DNA of 64,000 nt, from assembly GCA_025363455.1 (NCBI GenBank), contig JANYDW010000051.1, positions 1 through 64,000 on the forward strand, given 5' to 3'. The notes under the pieces were generated by a model. The model saw only the letters and a program-made list of their open reading frames with translations. It made no database searches and was not told where the DNA came from. Origin of the DNA: Oleiharenicola sp. Lineage in GTDB: Bacteria; Verrucomicrobiota; Verrucomicrobiia; Opitutales; Opitutaceae. Positions 1 through 9,417 of this stretch are shown here, piece after piece. Each line of letters opens with the position of its first letter. Position 1 is the stretch's first letter. A program made the translations under genes and the position numbers.

Positions 1-96
1 GAACCTCGGGCGCGGAAGCGGCGCACCAAAGATTATCAGCTCCTCAGCCGTCCCCGCCACCGCATGCGTGTTTCCGCTTCCCGCCGACTACGATGA
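1..96 (+). CDS. C-terminal end of a transposase-like protein, cut by the window edge
   Basis: The first frame is open from the window edge to a TGA at 94-96. Its basic tail contains KRRTKDYQLLSRPRHRMRV, which resembles the Arg/Lys-rich end of IS4-type DDE transposases (a KRR-x-K-x-Y-x-x-L-x-x-PR pattern). Only about 31 codons are visible, so no catalytic residue can be checked. The repeat-rich DNA that follows fits the end of a mobile element. A second frame stays open to a TAA at 128-130 (ending ADYDEIEDLLHSTVI), so the assignment is tentative. Confidence 0.35.
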   Translation, partial: EPRARKRRTKDYQLLSRPRHRMRVSASRRLR

Positions 97-151
97 AATC
101 GAAGACCTGCTTCACTCGACGGTTATCTAAGCGCCATTCCAACCTGACCCT

Positions 152-308
152 CTCAGCCGGAAGCATGCAATTGAATCGGGTGGAACGCGGCCTCTGGACG
201 CGTTTTCTCCTCCGTGTATCCTGCGAACCCGTCCGGAGGCCGGGTTCCACCATTTAGTCCGGACACCCGCGAATGATAACACGCCTCAACTGAATGCTTC
301 CGGCTCAG
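152..308. repeat. Imperfect 22-bp inverted repeat pair around a hairpin repeat
   Basis: CTCAGCCGGAAGCAT with its extension at 152-173 matches the reverse complement of 287-308 at 19 of 22 positions. The pair encloses the 179-251 hairpin. Lying just after a transposase-like end, it could be a terminal repeat or a nested palindrome. No target-site duplication was found. Confidence 0.55.
179..251. repeat. Hairpin repeat, GGTGGAACGCGGCCTC family, copy 1
   Basis: The left arm GGTGGAACGCGGCCTC pairs with the right arm GAGGCCGGGTTCCACC, and an inner GGACGCGTT pairs with AACCCGTCC. A second copy with the same arms lies at 23751-23821, so this is a dispersed palindromic element. Confidence 0.85.
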
Positions 309-347
309 ATCGTACTGACCCTCTCAGATCGTACCCTCTCAGATCGT
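304..347. repeat. Three direct copies of CTCAGATCGT
   Basis: The decamer CTCAGATCGT occurs at 304-313, 323-332 and 338-347. The spacing between starts is 19 and 15 bp, upstream of the first glycosyltransferase gene. It may be a repeated protein-binding site or remnant repeat DNA; the sequence does not decide. Confidence 0.6.
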
Positions 348-378
348 CTCCCAGCCAGCCATGCGCGGTGGTCTCAAC

Positions 379-405
379 GCCAATGTTCGTAATACGAACA
401 TTGGC
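379..405. promoter_or_regulatory. Perfect 27-bp palindrome, candidate operator
   Basis: GCCAATGTTCGTA at 379-391 and TACGAACATTGGC at 393-405 are exact reverse complements around one central A at 392. The site lies 196 bp before the ATG at 575. The inner TGTTC/GAACA half-sites have the same words as the LexA site reported for Verrucomicrobia, but the spacer is 7 bp rather than 4. No SOS gene follows, so it is called only as a dimer-type site or small hairpin. Confidence 0.5.
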
Positions 406-574
406 CTCAGAACACTCCATCTGGATTGTTGGGAGGCTGGAGCCCGAAAATAGGGACAAGGCTTTGTTTGTGTGTTCAGTCCGCCGCGCCGCCTGACTTA
501 TCGGGACGATGGATGACGATCTTGGCTCCCAGAGATGGGTTATAAGCCCCGCCCGCCGCATTTCTGCCTTTGCC

Positions 575-1792
575 ATGGCGGGCCCGGTTGCTTTGCTCCC
601 GGGCGTGTCTGCCCTCCCGTCCCCCGCCGCCGCGCCGCTCGAACTTACCGTGGTGATCCCGTGCCTGAACGAAGCTCGCACCATCACGGGGTGCGTGCGC
701 GAGGCCATGGACGCCCTGGCGGCTTCCGGCATCGCGGGCGAGGTTTTGGTCGCGGACAACGGCAGCACCGACGGTTCCCCAGAGCTCGCGACCGAGGCCG
801 GCGCCCGCGTCGTGCCAATCGCGATCAAGGGCTACGGCAACGCCCTGCGCGGCGGCATCATGGCGGCACGAGGGCGCTTCATTCTCATGGGCGATGCTGA
901 CGGGAGCTACGATTTTTCCCACCTGCCCCGGTTCGTCGAGCGGCTCCGCGCCGGCGCCGACCTTGTCATGGGCAACCGGTTCCTCGGCGGCATCGCGCCT
1001 GGGGCCATGCCGTGGAAAAACCGCCACATCGGCAACCCGGTCCTCTCGTTCATCGGCCGGCTCTTCTTCCGCACCGGTATTGGCGACTTCCACTGCGGCA
1101 TGCGCGCGTTCACCGCCGTGGCCTACCGCCGGATGGATCTGCGCACCACGGGCATGGAGCTGGCCTCGGAAATTGTCATCAAGTCCGTGCTTTTCGGCCT
1201 CCGCGTCGAGGAGGTGCCCACCGTGCTGCGCAAGGACGACCGCGACCGCCCGCCTCATCTCCGGCCTTGGCGCGACGGCTGGAGGCACCTGCGCTTCATG
1301 CTGCTGTTCAGCCCGCGCTGGCTTTTCTGGTACCCGGGCGTCCTCCTGATGTCGGCTGGCTTCGTCACCGGCAGCGTCCTGGTCCGTGGGCCGCTGCCCC
1401 TCGGGCGAATCACGCTCGATGTGCACACCCTGCTCTTCGCCGCCGTGGCCGTGCTCATCGGCTTCCAGGCCGCTTCCTTCGCCGTGCTCAGCAAATTTGT
1501 CGCGGCTCGCGCCGGGCTGCGCCGGCCCGAGGCCGCTTTTGAGAACTGGTTCCGCCATATCACGCTCGAGTCAGGCCTCGTAACCGGCTCCCTGTTGGTC
1601 GCGACCGGGCTCGCTTTATCCATCGGCGCGGTGGGGATCTGGGGTGGCCACGGTTTCGGTCAACTGCAACCGGCCGAAACCCTGCGCTGGGTTATCCCCG
1701 GTGCCCTCTGCCTCGTCCTCGGTAGCGAGGTCATCCTGACCAGCTTTTTCCTGGGCGTGTTGCGACTCGATACGCGCACGGACGCCGCATGA
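575..1792 (+). CDS. GT2 glycosyltransferase with C-terminal membrane segments (DPM/polyprenyl-phosphate type)
   Basis: Likely transfers a sugar from a nucleotide donor to a polyprenyl phosphate at the inner membrane. From the ATG at 575 the protein has 405 residues. The GT-A core starts with VVIPCLNEARTI, then ADNGSTDGS, a GDADGSYDF metal/nucleotide motif and a GDFHCGMRAF acceptor-region motif. About four hydrophobic segments follow in the last 150 residues. An in-frame ATG at 509 would add 22 residues with no family resemblance, so 575 is preferred. It overlaps the next gene by ATGA, implying coupled translation. The gene at 8182-9417 is a paralogue of the same build. Donor and acceptor are unknown. 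Confidence 0.85.
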   Translation: MAGPVALLPGVSALPSPAAAPLELTVVIPCLNEARTITGCVREAMDALAASGIAGEVLVADNGSTDGSPELATEAGARVVPIAIKGYGNALRGGIMAARGRFILMGDADGSYDFSHLPRFVERLRAGADLVMGNRFLGGIAPGAMPWKNRHIGNPVLSFIGRLFFRTGIGDFHCGMRAFTAVAYRRMDLRTTGMELASEIVIKSVLFGLRVEEVPTVLRKDDRDRPPHLRPWRDGWRHLRFMLLFSPRWLFWYPGVLLMSAGFVTGSVLVRGPLPLGRITLDVHTLLFAAVAVLIGFQAASFAVLSKFVAARAGLRRPEAAFENWFRHITLESGLVTGSLLVATGLALSIGAVGIWGGHGFGQLQPAETLRWVIPGALCLVLGSEVILTSFFLGVLRLDTRTDAA

Positions 1793-3111
1793 TCGCCCTC
1801 CCTCGGAATCGGATCTGGCTGGCGGTCGCGCTGGCCCTCACGGCGCTCAAGCTCTGGCTCACTCGCGGCCAGGGGATCTATGCCATCGGCGGCGCCGATG
1901 ATCAGCACTTCATCGAGCTGGCCCAGCATCTCGTGCGCGGTGAATGGCTCGGGCCCTACAGTGAACTCACTTTGGTCCCGGGCCAGTTCTATCCCCTGTT
2001 CATTGCCGCCGCCTTCGTGGTCGGCGTGCCGCTCTTCCTGGCGCAGCACCTGTTGTATGCCGCCGCCTGCGGATTGTTCGTCCGGGCTCTGCGACCGGCC
2101 GTGACCCGGGCCGGAGCCCGGCTGGCCCTCTACGCACTGCTTCTCTCGAACCCGATGACGTTCGACGGCCCGAGCATGGGTCGCGTCCTACGGCAGCATC
2201 TCTCCGGTCCGCTCGTCCTGATGGTTTTCGCCGGCCTTGTCGCCTTGTATCTGCGCCGGACCGAGCCCGCACGGCGGTTGGCGCCTTGGGTTCTTTTGCT
2301 CGGACTCGCCGACGCCGCTTTTTATCTCACCGGCGAAGGAGTACTGTGGATCGTGCCGAGCCTGCTGCTCCTGGCCGGGGCGTATTTGTACGGCTCGTGG
2401 CAAATCTCGCGCGATGCCGCGCAACGTGCCGCCGTCTGGCTCGGCGTGGCCCTGGCCATCGCCGCCTTCCCCGTCCTGCTCGTTTGTGTACAAAACCAGC
2501 GCCACTATGATCGCTTTAGTATGAGCGAATTCCGCGCCGCTGCTTCCCCGGATGACGGGGGAACCGGGCTTTGGTCGCGCCTGGGTTCGGCCGTGGATTT
2601 CGTGGCAAGTTTCAGCCGCTTCAGCGCACGCGTTCCTCCCAGCACGGGCTCACCTGAGGAACTGCAGTTGTTCCGTGATCTCACCCATGAGCGCCTGTCG
2701 CCGCCCGTGGGCGAATTGGACAAGGTCGGGGCCGCCCGCTATGTGCTCAATGGCCAGAAAGTCGAGGGCCTACAGCAGATCGGCAAGACCCTGCGTCCCG
2801 TCCTAACGACATTGTTCTGGCTGGCCCAAGCGCTGGCGCTGCTACGCGTGGCCTGGCTCGGGTTGCGCCGCCAGTGGAATTATCCCCTGACGGTGGCCGT
2901 CGCGGCGTGGTTCGCCTGCGCCGCTGCCGTGTTTAGACAAGCGATGATCCCAGCCTCGTCCTCGTCTGTCCTCGTGGTCTCCGACTTCGCGCCGGTTTAT
3001 CTGCTGATGCTCGTCTTCATCGGCGCCACGGGGTGGGAAAGGGCCGCGGCATGGAGCAAACGAGGCGCCGCGCCTCTGCCGACTACGGTGCCCGGTGCGT
3101 CCGCCGGTTAA
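1789..3111 (+). CDS. Multi-pass membrane protein, GT-C glycosyltransferase-like
   Basis: A 440-residue protein with about ten hydrophobic segments. The first (roughly residues 5-20) is followed by GGADDQHFIELAQ, an acidic pair in the first outer loop as in GT-C enzymes that use lipid-linked sugars. A soluble loop lies near residues 240-320, followed by more helices. It starts in the ATGA overlap with the upstream GT2, which could make its lipid-phosphate-sugar donor. No specific family was recognised, so the enzyme role is inference from topology and partner gene. Confidence 0.7.
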   Translation: MIALPRNRIWLAVALALTALKLWLTRGQGIYAIGGADDQHFIELAQHLVRGEWLGPYSELTLVPGQFYPLFIAAAFVVGVPLFLAQHLLYAAACGLFVRALRPAVTRAGARLALYALLLSNPMTFDGPSMGRVLRQHLSGPLVLMVFAGLVALYLRRTEPARRLAPWVLLLGLADAAFYLTGEGVLWIVPSLLLLAGAYLYGSWQISRDAAQRAAVWLGVALAIAAFPVLLVCVQNQRHYDRFSMSEFRAAASPDDGGTGLWSRLGSAVDFVASFSRFSARVPPSTGSPEELQLFRDLTHERLSPPVGELDKVGAARYVLNGQKVEGLQQIGKTLRPVLTTLFWLAQALALLRVAWLGLRRQWNYPLTVAVAAWFACAAAVFRQAMIPASSSSVLVVSDFAPVYLLMLVFIGATGWERAAAWSKRGAAPLPTTVPGASAG

Positions 3112-3162
3112 TAATCAGCTGGAACTGGGACGGTCCCCTTATATGGCTAGCCCTTCCCTCCC

Positions 3163-4227
3163 ATGGCCAAGACCATTCTAGTCACCGGCTCCTCGGGCCT
3201 CATCGGCTCGGAAGTCTGCGTTTATTTTGCCGCCCTCGGCTACACCGTCCACGGCGTGGACAACAACCAGCGCGCCGTTTTCTTCGGCCCGCAGGGTGAC
3301 ACGCGCTGGAACCAGCAGCGCCTCGCGCAGGACCTCAAGGGCTTCGTCCACCACGAGCTCGACATCCGCGACCGCGCCGGCGTCCTCGCCCTCGTCAAGA
3401 CCGTGAAGCCGTCGGTGATCGTCCACACCGCCGCCCAGCCCTCGCACGACCGGGCCGCCGCGATTCCCTTCGACGATTTCGACACCAACGCCGTCGGCAC
3501 GCTGAACTTCCTCGAGGCCGCGCGCCAGGCCTGCCCGGAGTCGCCCTTCGTGCACATGAGCACGAACAAGGTCTACGGCGACGCCCCCAACGGCATCAAG
3601 CTGACCGAGCTCGCCACGCGCTGGGATTATGCCGACCCGGCCTACGCCCACGGCATCCCCGAGACGTTCACCATCGACCAGTCAAAGCATTCGCTCTTTG
3701 GGGCGTCGAAGGTCGCGGCCGACGTCATGGTGCAGGAGTATGGCCGTTACTTCAACCTGCCGACCTGTGCGCTGCGCGGCGGCTGCCTCACCGGCCCCAA
3801 CCACACCGGCGTCGAGTTGCACGGTTTTCTTTCCTACCTCGTGAAGTGCAACCTCGAGGGCAAGGAATACCGCGTGTTCGGCTACAAGGGCAAGCAGGTG
3901 CGCGACAACATCCACTCGCTCGATGTCGCGCGCTTCATGGCGGCCTTCGTCGAGAACCCCCGCGCCGGCGAGGTCTACAATCTCGGCGGCGGCAAGGCGA
4001 ACAGCACGTCCATTCTCGAGGCCTTCAAGATCGTGGAGAAATTCTCCGGGAAGGCGCAGGTCCACACCTATGTCGACCAGAACCGCGCCGGCGATCATAT
4101 CTGCTATTACTCCGACCTGCGGAAGATGCGCGCCCACTACCCGAAGTGGGACATCACCCAGTCGCTCGAGGAAACCATCCGCCAGATCGTCGAGGCGTGG
4201 AAAAAACGCCCGACCGGCGTCCAATGA
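3163..4227 (+). CDS. NAD-dependent sugar-nucleotide epimerase, CDP-paratose 2-epimerase-like
   Basis: An extended SDR of 354 residues that should act on a nucleotide sugar in the cytoplasm. The Rossmann motif TGSSGLIGS is near residue 8, STNKVYGD at 133-140, and HSLFGASK at 176-183. The usual YxxxK tyrosine is therefore Phe179, while Lys183 remains. [12 protein letters not shown] and the long substrate loop match CDP-tyvelose/paratose 2-epimerase relatives, several of which I recall carrying the same Phe. The stop overlaps the start of the next gene by ATGA. No CDP-glucose dehydratase is present here, so the true substrate is open. Confidence 0.8.
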   Translation: MAKTILVTGSSGLIGSEVCVYFAALGYTVHGVDNNQRAVFFGPQGDTRWNQQRLAQDLKGFVHHELDIRDRAGVLALVKTVKPSVIVHTAAQPSHDRAAAIPFDDFDTNAVGTLNFLEAARQACPESPFVHMSTNKVYGDAPNGIKLTELATRWDYADPAYAHGIPETFTIDQSKHSLFGASKVAADVMVQEYGRYFNLPTCALRGGCLTGPNHTGVELHGFLSYLVKCNLEGKEYRVFGYKGKQVRDNIHSLDVARFMAAFVENPRAGEVYNLGGGKANSTSILEAFKIVEKFSGKAQVHTYVDQNRAGDHICYYSDLRKMRAHYPKWDITQSLEETIRQIVEAWKKRPTGVQ

Positions 4228-7220
4228 AGTCCCTGTTCGACTGGCGGGCCGTTTCGCTGGCCCTGGTCCTGGCGGTGGCCGCAGCGCTGCCGGTCATGAC
4301 CACGAGTGTCGAGCGGCGTGACTACTACTTCTTTGACGTCACCCTGACTTCCACCACCCCTGGCGCCACGCAGTTGTTCTGGGACCTCGGCAAGGGTTAC
4401 AATGAAAACGACTCTTCGCGCCAGCCGCTGAAAATCGAACCGAAGCCCGTCGTCTACCGGTACATGATGCCGATGGGTGATTTCAAAGGCCTCCGCTTCG
4501 ATCCACTCGACGGCGACGGCACCATGACCCTCGCCCATGCACAGATCGTCACCGCCCGCGGCCGGGTGGTGCACCGGTTCAGTCCGGCGGATTTCAAGGC
4601 CTACGCCCAGATCGCCCACACGGAGATCCGCGGCGATACGCTGGAGATCCGGACGGTTCCCAAGGCGGGTGACGCGATCATGGAATTGGAATTTTCCCGC
4701 CCACTTCGCCTGAGCAGCGATGTCCGGATCTGGCTCGAGGTCGGCCTGCCCGTGGCGGTGCCGGTGTTCCTCGCCGGGCTGATCCTCGGGTGCCCGTTCG
4801 TTGCCGGATGGCTCCAGCGCCTCGCCGTCCGCGCCGGGCAACGGCTGCAGCAGCGTCCGAACACGACGATCGCAGTCGCCGCCCTGATCGCGGTAGCCGT
4901 GCAATGTCATCCCGTGATTTTCCAGGGTCGGAGCTTTGCCTCACCCAACAACGGTTCATACATGCTCTATGGGAGCTGGCCGACCCTGCCGGGTGCGGAG
5001 GACTTCATTTCCACGAACACGATGAGCTCCGACACGGGCGCGCTGCTTTTCAATCATCTGTATTACCCGATGATGCAGCGGGAGGCACTGGCGCACGGCG
5101 AACTGCCGCTCTGGAACCGCTACTCACTCGGCGGCATGCCGATGCTTGGGCAGGGCCAGTCGGGCTTCGGCGAGCCGCTCAATTTCATCTCCATCCTCGC
5201 GAATGGCGCCGCGTGGGCCTGGGATCTGCGCTTCCTGATCGCGCGCTGGCTTTTCACCGCCGGGCTCGGCTTCACCGTGTGGCGGCTGACGCGCCATCTC
5301 GCGGCGGCGGTATTGGTCGCGGTGGCCGGCGCGTTCATTGGATTCTTCATGTACCGCCTCAACCATCCGGCCAATTTCGGCGTGTGCTACTCGCCGCTGA
5401 TTCTGCTGGCTTGGACCGGACTGATCGCCGCTCCCACCCCGCGCCGGCAGCTGGGCTGGCTCGCCGGACTCATTCTCGCCAATTGGATGGTGATGACCAG
5501 CGGCACGGTGAAGGAAGCCTACATGACGATGGTCTGCCTGAACCTGGCGGGCGTGTTCCTGCTCCTGCTGCTGCCCGAGGCTCGCGGCCGACGTGGGCGG
5601 GTCTTCGCCCTGGCGGCGGCGGCCGGCGGTGTTTTCATCCTGCTCACTGCCCCGTTATGGATTTCGTTCCTGGTGGCGTTGCGACATTCATTCACGGTCT
5701 ATGACCAACCGACCGCCCACACGCTCCCCCTCGGCCTGCTGATCGGGTTTTTCGACGATATCTTTTATCGTCAGACGGTGGCCGATGAAATCGTCGTCGC
5801 ACCGGCACTGAACTTTGTCTTTTTGGCCGGCGTGCTCTGGTGGCTGGTCAGCCCCCGCTTGTGGCGGACTGATCGCACGGGCCTGGCCCTGGTGCTCGGG
5901 GGAACCCTGCCGCTGGCCATGGCTTTCGGCATCGTTCCCCCGTCGCTGATCGTGAAAATCCCCTTCGTCGCGAACATCCATCATATCTTCAACACGTTTT
6001 CCTGTCCGCTGCTGGTCGTCGCTGCTGTGCTGGCCGGCTGCGGTTTTCGCGACGCCTTCCAACGAACGCAGCAGGAGGGATGGTGGACACAATTGGGCGC
6101 GGTGCTGGCGGTCACCGCCGGCCTGCTCATCGTGTTTTTCGGGGCCACGCGGAATGGATATGCCACGAGCGCATTCTTCAAGGGATATGTGCCAGGATTG
6201 CTGGCTGCCCTCGTGGCTCTGGCTTGCACGCTTCGCTGGGCCGTTCGCTCAGCCCGGCCGGCTCCGCTGTATGTGGCGCTGGCGCTCGGCCTGCCGTTGT
6301 TGCTCTGGCGGCAGTGCCAGTATGGTGAAACCTTTTTCAATCAATACGCCTTTGTACCGGGCCTGCGCTACGACCTCCACGCACCGTCGGCTGGGGTCGG
6401 CTTCGTCGATCAACAGGCCCACGAACCCGGCCGCCGTTGCAGTTGGGGCGGAGGTCTTTTTCCCGGCTATAACATCGCGCTGAATTGGGAGGGGCTCTAC
6501 GGCGTCGATACACTACGCGGTCGCTACTACAACGAACTGGCCCTGGAATTCGACCTGAAGCGCGTGTGGGATTGGGACTGGGCCAACAAGGTGGCGGACG
6601 CGCCCCGGCTGTTGCCCGTCCATGACATGATGAACACGGACTACTACGTCACCGACCACGCGACGCCCGCTCCTGAAATCCCGGGGCTCAAGTTGGTGAA
6701 GCAGCTTGATCTCGACATCTACCAGAGCCCCACGGCGTGGCCCCGCGCCTTCTTCACCGACCGGCTGGCAGCCTATGACACCGCCAAGGATTTCGGGAAT
6801 CTGATCTACCGCGGCGATCGCTTGCCATTTGCGGCGGGTCAAAAAGGGCAGACGGATCTTCCGCCGCTATCGGCCGACCTGGCAGGTCGCACCGTCCGGC
6901 CCGCCACCAACTACCACCTTACGACCAACAATACCTCCTTCACGGTCGATGCGCCCGGACCAGGCATCGCTGTGCTCACCGAGGCTTATTACGAGCAAGA
7001 CTTCCAAGCGATGGTGGATGGGAAGCCCGCCTCTTACTTTCGTGTGAACCACGCTTTCAAGGGCGTCGTGATCCCCACCGCCGGACGCCATGAGATCACC
7101 TTTGCCTACTGGCCGCTCTACACGACAGTGAGCCTCTGGCTGGCGGTGGCTGGTGTCGTCCTCGCGCTGGGTGCCGCCCTCTTGGTTTTCCAAAGAACGA
7201 AGAATCTAGAAGGCGTGTAG
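4224..7220 (+). CDS. Large YfhO-like membrane protein
   Basis: A 998-residue protein starting in the ATGA overlap with the epimerase; earlier in-frame starts lie inside that gene and are rejected. One N-terminal membrane helix is followed by an outer domain (about 25-180), then roughly a dozen helices. The loop with [19 protein letters not shown] and the C-terminal beta-rich part with [19 protein letters not shown], then a last helix, are typical of the YfhO family. YfhO proteins are GT-C-like and are linked to glycosylation of lipoteichoic acid or other surface polymers in Gram-positives. Here it probably decorates a surface glycan together with the neighbouring epimerase and GT2. Confidence 0.8.
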   Translation: MKSLFDWRAVSLALVLAVAAALPVMTTSVERRDYYFFDVTLTSTTPGATQLFWDLGKGYNENDSSRQPLKIEPKPVVYRYMMPMGDFKGLRFDPLDGDGTMTLAHAQIVTARGRVVHRFSPADFKAYAQIAHTEIRGDTLEIRTVPKAGDAIMELEFSRPLRLSSDVRIWLEVGLPVAVPVFLAGLILGCPFVAGWLQRLAVRAGQRLQQRPNTTIAVAALIAVAVQCHPVIFQGRSFASPNNGSYMLYGSWPTLPGAEDFISTNTMSSDTGALLFNHLYYPMMQREALAHGELPLWNRYSLGGMPMLGQGQSGFGEPLNFISILANGAAWAWDLRFLIARWLFTAGLGFTVWRLTRHLAAAVLVAVAGAFIGFFMYRLNHPANFGVCYSPLILLAWTGLIAAPTPRRQLGWLAGLILANWMVMTSGTVKEAYMTMVCLNLAGVFLLLLLPEARGRRGRVFALAAAAGGVFILLTAPLWISFLVALRHSFTVYDQPTAHTLPLGLLIGFFDDIFYRQTVADEIVVAPALNFVFLAGVLWWLVSPRLWRTDRTGLALVLGGTLPLAMAFGIVPPSLIVKIPFVANIHHIFNTFSCPLLVVAAVLAGCGFRDAFQRTQQEGWWTQLGAVLAVTAGLLIVFFGATRNGYATSAFFKGYVPGLLAALVALACTLRWAVRSARPAPLYVALALGLPLLLWRQCQYGETFFNQYAFVPGLRYDLHAPSAGVGFVDQQAHEPGRRCSWGGGLFPGYNIALNWEGLYGVDTLRGRYYNELALEFDLKRVWDWDWANKVADAPRLLPVHDMMNTDYYVTDHATPAPEIPGLKLVKQLDLDIYQSPTAWPRAFFTDRLAAYDTAKDFGNLIYRGDRLPFAAGQKGQTDLPPLSADLAGRTVRPATNYHLTTNNTSFTVDAPGPGIAVLTEAYYEQDFQAMVDGKPASYFRVNHAFKGVVIPTAGRHEITFAYWPLYTTVSLWLAVAGVVLALGAALLVFQRTKNLEGV

Positions 7221-7276
7221 CTCGAGTTTGGATCGGGCTTTACGCCCTGACCATCTGAGATGTTGCCTGATTCATT

Positions 7277-7350
7277 GTCTCGCGAAGGAGGCGAAGGAAT
7301 TAAAGGTCCGAGCAATTGGTCCTTTGCTCCCTTCGCGTCCTTCGCGAGAC
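7277..7350. repeat. Palindromic island of the GCGAAGG type, empty
   Basis: The left arm 7277-7297 (GTCTCGCGAAGGAGGCGAAG plus one base) and the right arm 7330-7350 match as reverse complements at 20 of 21 positions, with an inner AAAGGTCC/GGTCCTTT pairing. It lies between convergent genes and is related to the islands at 16884-17335 and 18405-18481. It may fold as a transcription barrier. Confidence 0.8.
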
Positions 7351-7412
7351 ATCCCACTGGGGAATGTCTGTTTGTCGCAACCTGGACTCGCCGAAGTTCG
7401 TGCTCTGCGAAT

Positions 7413-8177
7413 TTATCCCGCCTTTCGCGCCACTGCCACCACCTGCCAGCCGAAGGGCGAGTTCATCAGGTTGAGCCGGAACAGGCCGCGGAACATCGCC
7501 ATCACCATCCGGGCCAGCGAGCCCGAGGTGCCGGTGTGGCCGGCCGCGACATCCGTCGCGAGTTTCTCCCCGCGGGCGATCACGACCAGACGGTAAAGGT
7601 TGAAGAAGGGAAACCCGCTCAGGCAGGTCCGCTCCACGGTGAAGCCAGCCTCGGTGAGCACGCGGCTGATCGATTCGCGGGTGAAATGCTGGCGATGGCC
7701 GATGTGTTTATCGAAGGCCGACATCGGCCCGCCCGGCACCGTGACCACAAGGCGCGCTCCGTTCGCCAGATAGGGACGGGAGGCTTTCAGGAAATCCACC
7801 GGGGAATCCACGTGCTCCAGCACTTCCGAGCAAACGGCGTCGCTTGCCCAGCCGGTGAAATCCTTCGCCTCCGGCGGCGGCTGGAACAAATCCACGACCA
7901 GAAAACTGGCGTCGGGAACTTTCTTTTGGGAAATCGCAACTCCACTGGCACTCAGTTCAAACCCGATCAATTCCGCGCCGGCGAGCTGCCGGCGCAGGAT
8001 CACCGCCAGGTCGCCCTGGCCGCTGCCCAAGTCGAGGATCCGGGTGCGATCATTTCCCAGCCGCTCCCGTAACAGCCGGACCACCAGCTGGTGACGCATC
8101 CGTTGCGCCGGGTTAAGGGACGACGCGTCGTCGAAATTATCCCAATGCTGGTTCCAGTCATAGTCATGGGATTCCAT
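7413..8177 (-). CDS. SAM-dependent methyltransferase, class I
   Basis: About 254 residues. The SAM motif LDLGSGQGDLA is near residue 50, an acidic FELS strand end follows, and SEVLEHVDSPVDFLK is the post-I region typical of Methyltransf_11/12 proteins. HIGHRQHFT near residue 190 is common in polysaccharide-locus methyltransferases. The start at 8177 is preferred because a GAGG lies just upstream and it leaves a 4-bp gap to the preceding gene; the ATG at 8192 would overlap that gene by 11 bp. It probably methylates a sugar or lipid carrier in the glycan pathway. The target is unknown. Confidence 0.8.
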   Translation of the reverse strand: MESHDYDWNQHWDNFDDASSLNPAQRMRHQLVVRLLRERLGNDRTRILDLGSGQGDLAVILRRQLAGAELIGFELSASGVAISQKKVPDASFLVVDLFQPPPEAKDFTGWASDAVCSEVLEHVDSPVDFLKASRPYLANGARLVVTVPGGPMSAFDKHIGHRQHFTRESISRVLTEAGFTVERTCLSGFPFFNLYRLVVIARGEKLATDVAAGHTGTSGSLARMVMAMFRGLFRLNLMNSPFGWQVVAVARKAG

Positions 8178-8181
8178 GGCC

Positions 8182-9417
8182 TCAGTTGGCATTGAGCGTC
8201 CGGCCGCGGACCACCCGCTGGGTCATTTCCAACAGCAGGGTGAATCCAAAGGTCTGGAAGCCCAGGATGATGAGCAGCAGGCCGAAAATCGCCCGATAGG
8301 AAACGATCGCCAGGCGGAATCCTCCTTGGACGTAGTGCCAGGCCAGCTGGCCGCCGAAGAACAAGCCCACGAGAATCAGCAATCCAGCCACGATCATCCC
8401 GCGATCGTAAGTCAGTATTTTCTGGACCCTCTCCGTCAGCCCCGGTCGCAAACCGTGCATGATGCGCGCCAGGATGCCGACTTGGAAACATCCGTAACCC
8501 AACGTCACGCACGTGAGCCCGAGCAACATCCAGTGAATTTCAAAACCCACGCCGCCAACGACCAGCGGCCCAAAGGCGAGCGGCACGGACAAGAGCAGGC
8601 CCGCCAGCATGAGCAGTGCGCCGGGCACCAGCAGGAAGCTATCCGGCGAGTACACGAGCATCACCTTGAGGTTGAGCCAGCCCGCGATCCACGGCGACAG
8701 CCAGCCCATGCGGCGGTGGTGACTCAGCCGGCCCTCGCGGTCCTTGTAGAATTTCACCGGCACTTCCTCGATGCGCAGGCCCAGCCGCGCGGCCTTCAAC
8801 ACCATCTCCGAGGCATACTCCCATGACTGGGATTTCAAGTCGATCCGCATGAGCGCCTCGCGCGTCAGCCCGCGCATGCCGCAGTGGATGTCGGTGTAGC
8901 CGCTGCCGTAAATCCGGTTGAGGATCCACGTCGTCAGCGGCGTGCCAAAATAACGGTGCAGCGGCGGCATCGAGCCGACTTCGATCGTCCCGTCAAAGCG
9001 GCTACCCATCACGAAATCAGCGCCTGCCCGGAATTGTACGATGAACGGCACGAGTTCGCGAAAGTCGTAGGTCAGATCCGCATCGCCCATCACGATCCAG
9101 CGCCCGCGGATGTAGGGGAGCGCGTCGATATAGGCCCGGCCCAGCCCGCGCTTCGGCACCCGCAAGACCTCGCCTCCTGCGGCCAGCACGATGTCCGGGG
9201 TCGCATCGGTCGAGCTGTCGACGATCAAAATCTGGCCCGTGACACCCGCGATCTGCAGCCCCAGTTTGCACCAGCCGACGAATTCGCCGACGGTGATCGC
9301 CTCGTTAAGAGCAGGCACCACCAGGCTGAGGTCCACCGGGCCGGGCGTTGCGCCCGGCGGCAGCAAATGTTCGATGACCGTGGGCGCGGGCCGGGGTTCA
9401 GGCATGGCTGATTTCAT
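8182..9417 (-). CDS. GT2 glycosyltransferase with C-terminal membrane segments (DPM type)
   Basis: A 411-residue paralogue of the gene at 575-1792. It has LVVPALNEAITVGE, VDSSTDATPD, the GDADLTYDF donor/metal motif and DIHCGMRGLTR, followed by about four to five hydrophobic segments from residue 250 on. It likely makes a polyprenyl-phosphate sugar at the inner membrane. The reading direction is epimerase (9398-10360), this gene, then methyltransferase. It overlaps the epimerase end by 20 bp; a second ATG at 9405 would shorten that overlap. Sugar specificity cannot be read from the sequence. Confidence 0.85.
   Translation of the reverse strand: MKSAMPEPRPAPTVIEHLLPPGATPGPVDLSLVVPALNEAITVGEFVGWCKLGLQIAGVTGQILIVDSSTDATPDIVLAAGGEVLRVPKRGLGRAYIDALPYIRGRWIVMGDADLTYDFRELVPFIVQFRAGADFVMGSRFDGTIEVGSMPPLHRYFGTPLTTWILNRIYGSGYTDIHCGMRGLTREALMRIDLKSQSWEYASEMVLKAARLGLRIEEVPVKFYKDREGRLSHHRRMGWLSPWIAGWLNLKVMLVYSPDSFLLVPGALLMLAGLLLSVPLAFGPLVVGGVGFEIHWMLLGLTCVTLGYGCFQVGILARIMHGLRPGLTERVQKILTYDRGMIVAGLLILVGLFFGGQLAWHYVQGGFRLAIVSYRAIFGLLLIILGFQTFGFTLLLEMTQRVVRGRTLNAN

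Noticed and set aside
379-405. LexA/SOS box
   Set aside because: The TGTTC and GAACA half-sites are present, but the 7-bp spacer differs from the reported 4-bp Verrucomicrobia spacing and no DNA-damage gene follows. It is kept only as a generic palindrome.
4790-5704. A 304-codon frame inside the YfhO-like gene
   Set aside because: It is in another frame of a clear membrane protein and lacks any hydrophobic pattern or motif.
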